NCBI RefSeq assembly: GCF_016907655.1
Contig: NZ_JAFBCL010000001.1
Location: 2,762,001 to 2,826,000, forward strand
DNA length: 64,000 nucleotides
From: Saccharothrix algeriensis
GTDB taxonomy: Bacteria > Actinomycetota > Actinomycetes > Mycobacteriales > Pseudonocardiaceae
Reading direction: 5' to 3'
This document shows positions 62,049-64,000 of this stretch, one piece after another. The first letter of the stretch is position 1, and each line of letters starts with the position of its first letter. The notes below the pieces were generated by a model, which worked only from the letters and a program-made list of their open reading frames with translations, was not told the origin of the DNA and did no database searches. A program made the position numbers and the translations under genes.

Positions 62049-63437
62049 CTAAGCCCGCTCGACGGCGGCCTTCCGGACGGCTTCGGCGACGGCGGGCGCC
62101 ACGGAGCTGTCGAACACGCTGGGCACGATGAAGGACGCGTTGAGCTTCTCGCCGTCCACGACGTCCGCGATGGCGTTGGCCGCGGCCGTCATCATGGCGT
62201 CGGTGATGGAGCGGGCGTGCGCGTCGAGCAGCCCGCGGAACACGCCGGGGAACGCCAGCACGTTGTTGATCTGGTTCGGGAAGTCCGACCGGCCGGTGGC
62301 GACCACGGCGGCGTGCTTCTGCGCCTCCATCGGGTCGATCTCCGGGTCCGGGTTGGCCAGGGCGAACACGATCGCGTCCTGGTTCATGGTCGCGACCTGC
62401 TCCGCGCCGAACAGGTTCGGGGCGGACACGCCGATGAACACGTCCGCGCCCACCAGGGCGTCGTGCAGGCGCCCGCTGACGTTGTCGCGGTTGGTGACGG
62501 CCGCGATGGACTTCAGGTTGTCGTCCAGGCCCGGCCGGTCGCGGTGGACGATGCCGTCCACGTCGACCGCGACCACGTCGGCGGGCGACTGCTTGAGCAG
62601 CAGCCGGATGATCGCCGAGCCGGCCGCGCCCACGCCGCAGACCACGATCTTGCAGTCCGCCGGCTTCTTGCCCACCACCCGCAGGGCGTTGCGCAGCGCG
62701 CCGACGACGACGATCGCGGTGCCGTGCTGGTCGTCGTGGAAGACCGGGATGTCGAGCTTCTCGCGCAGCCGGGCCTCGATCTCGAAGCAGCGCGGCGCGG
62801 CGATGTCCTCCAGGTTGATGCCGCCGTAGACGGGGGCGATCAGCTCCACCGCGCGGATGATCTCCTCGGTGTCCTGGGTGTCCAGGCACACCGGCCAGGC
62901 GTCCACGCCGGCGAACTTCTTGAACAGCGCCGCCTTGCCCTCCATCACCGGCAGCGCCGCCGCCGGGCCGAGGTTGCCCAGCCCGAGCACCGCCGACCCG
63001 TCGGTGACGACCGCGACCGTGTTGCGCTTGATGGTCAGGCGGCGGGCGTCGTCCGGGTTCTCGGCGATCGCCTGGCAGACCCGCGCGACACCGGGGGTGT
63101 AGGCGCGGGAGAGGTCGTCGCGGTTGCGCAGCGGCACCTTGGAGGAGATCTCGATCTTGCCGCCGAGGTGGACCAGGAACGTGCGGTCGGAGACCTTGCG
63201 GACGACGATGCCCGGCAGCAGGCCCAGGGTGTCGGTGATGTCCTTCGCGTGGTTCGCGGACAGGGCGTTGCAGGTGAGGTCGATGATCACCCGGTCGGTG
63301 TGGGACTCGACCACGTCGAACGCCGTGATCACGCCGCCGGCCCGGCCGACGGCCGAGGTCAGGTCGCCGGCCGCGCTCGCCGACGGCGGCGCCTCCAAGC
63401 GGACGGTGATGGAGTAACCAGGGCCGGGGACCGGCAT
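62049..63437 (-). CDS. NAD(P)-dependent malic enzyme with N-terminal ACT domain
   Basis: A 462-residue enzyme that decarboxylates malate to pyruvate. Residues 1-80 form an ACT regulatory domain ([20 protein letters not shown]). The malic domain starts near [11 protein letters not shown], the metal and catalytic regions are [20 protein letters not shown] and [15 protein letters not shown], and the Rossmann motif is [10 protein letters not shown]. The ACT fusion is typical of actinobacterial malic enzymes. GGGAGG precedes the ATG by five bases. It links the TCA genes elsewhere in the window to pyruvate supply. Confidence 0.92.
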   Translation of the reverse strand: MPVPGPGYSITVRLEAPPSASAAGDLTSAVGRAGGVITAFDVVESHTDRVIIDLTCNALSANHAKDITDTLGLLPGIVVRKVSDRTFLVHLGGKIEISSKVPLRNRDDLSRAYTPGVARVCQAIAENPDDARRLTIKRNTVAVVTDGSAVLGLGNLGPAAALPVMEGKAALFKKFAGVDAWPVCLDTQDTEEIIRAVELIAPVYGGINLEDIAAPRCFEIEARLREKLDIPVFHDDQHGTAIVVVGALRNALRVVGKKPADCKIVVCGVGAAGSAIIRLLLKQSPADVVAVDVDGIVHRDRPGLDDNLKSIAAVTNRDNVSGRLHDALVGADVFIGVSAPNLFGAEQVATMNQDAIVFALANPDPEIDPMEAQKHAAVVATGRSDFPNQINNVLAFPGVFRGLLDAHARSITDAMMTAAANAIADVVDGEKLNASFIVPSVFDSSVAPAVAEAVRKAAVERA

Positions 63438-63687
63438 CGAACCTCCCAGAACGGCGCGCTCTCGCGGAGGGCGAGCCTAGTCCGCACGGATTAACGGAAC
63501 GCGTGCGGCTCCGGGATGCCCGCCGACCGGCGGGAGGTGGGGTGCGGCCGGTCCGCGGGCCGCACCGGGCGTGCCGGCGGGCACCGCGCCGGGGCGGCAC
63601 GCGGGCCCCTCACGGGCCCTGCGGGCGGAACCGCCCCCGCACCCGCCGACCGGCCGGCTGCCGGTCCGGGTCGGCGGGTGGTCCGGG

Positions 63688-63873
63688 TCAGCGGTTGATC
63701 TCGGTCTCCGGGTGGTGGTAGCCGAGGTCCTCCACCGGCAGGGGGAAGGTGACCTTGCCGAACGGGGACAGGGCGCCCTGGACGTCGCTGGCGAGCTCGC
63801 TCACCGCGTACTTGCCGTCCGCGGGCGGCTCCGGCCAGTGGGGGTCGATGCGCTCGGGGCGGGCCTTGGCCAC
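63688..63873 (-). CDS. Small conserved-looking hypothetical protein
   Basis: A 61-residue protein from the GTG at 63873, with GAGGAGG five bases upstream. It starts VAKARPERIDPHWPEPPADG and ends in a beta-like segment GKVTFPLPVEDLGYHHPETE. I do not recognise a named domain. In mycobacteria a short gene of unknown function (Rv0863, from memory) occupies a similar place beside moaC2. Confidence 0.72.
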   Translation of the reverse strand: MAKARPERIDPHWPEPPADGKYAVSELASDVQGALSPFGKVTFPLPVEDLGYHHPETEINR

Positions 63874-63944
63874 GGTTCCTCCTCGGTGGTGCTGCACGTC
63901 GAGGTCAAGTGTGCCTCACCGGCTCGGGCGCGCGTGCGGCCCTA

Positions 63945-63950
63945 TACCGT
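63945..63950 (+). promoter_or_regulatory. -10 element of a probable leaderless promoter
   Basis: TACCGT ends seven bases before the ATG at 63958. Confidence 0.5.
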
Positions 63951-63957
63951 GGTGGGG

Positions 63958-64000
63958 ATGTCCGGCACCACATTGGCCGAGTGGCTGCGCGCGCAGGACG
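63958..64000 (+). CDS. Helicase-associated protein, 5' end only
   Basis: Only 14 codons are visible (MSGTTLAEWLRAQD). This start resembles actinobacterial proteins with a helicase C-terminal/XPB-associated domain such as Rv0862c, which in M. tuberculosis lies in the same place relative to moaC2. The identity is based on that short match, on memory and on synteny. Confidence 0.5.
   Translation, partial: MSGTTLAEWLRAQD

Overview
The window is very GC-rich DNA with strong third-position GC bias, many GTG starts, four-base ATGA/GTGA gene overlaps, Rpf and SepH genes, DUF397/DUF5753 regulator pairs and type VII secretion-type substrates. This points to a filamentous actinomycete, most likely of the Pseudonocardiales (Saccharothrix, Lentzea or Actinosynnema type). 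The genus is an inference from gene content. No rRNA, tRNA, CRISPR array or insertion sequence was found.

Layout. 1-7.3 kb: 3' end of an FtsK/SpoIIIE protein with a small coiled-coil partner, a GNAT acetyltransferase, then a CodA-like amidohydrolase and an AGPS-like flavoprotein divergent from a TetR regulator and a GlpD-type dehydrogenase. 7.3-10 kb: a three-gene type VII secretion (T7SS)-type operon (YbaB, EspC-like, WXG100-like Gly-rich protein). 10-12.4 kb: HTH regulator and an ABC-2 exporter. 12.4-13.1 kb: a non-coding block with two nested palindromic elements. A third copy lies at 36.05 kb. 13.1-21 kb: citrate synthase, a PfkB kinase/TetR operon divergent from an acyl-CoA dehydrogenase, aldose epimerase, metallo-hydrolase and amino-acid permease. 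21-23.8 kb: a DUF5753 regulator followed by a tandem triplication of DUF397, then an imine-reductase-like enzyme divergent from an HxlR regulator. 24-32 kb: EntS-like exporter, pdxH, secreted DUF4232 protein, second citrate synthase, serC and sepH. 32-36 kb: heterodimeric ABC exporter. 36-44.8 kb: DUF2537, TrmH-type methyltransferase, glutamate-cysteine ligase-like enzyme, superoxide dismutase, MFS/MarR pair, purine permease and DUF2530. 44.8-56 kb: GHKL (sacsin-like) ATPase with DUF3027, glutaminyl cyclase, MFS, DUF2771 lipoprotein, cold-shock protein, HAD phosphatase, TetR, MntH, YccF and a metallophosphatase. 56-64 kb: HAD-IIA hydrolase, MarR, the molybdenum-cofactor genes moaA-moaD, rpf, then moaE-mog-moaC facing them, malic enzyme, a small protein and the start of a helicase-associated protein.

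From about 13 to 64 kb the gene content and partial order resemble the Mycobacterium tuberculosis interval from about gltA2 (Rv0896) to Rv0862c, recalled from memory. The pterin-cofactor genes flanking rpf are the clearest match. The mycobacterial-like core is interrupted here by lineage-specific cassettes: the DUF397 cluster, the IRED locus and the palindromic repeats. Many monocistronic genes have a TANNNT box 6-7 bases before the start codon, which suggests leaderless transcripts. The rpf gene instead has a long structured leader behind a conventional promoter and a CRP-like palindrome.
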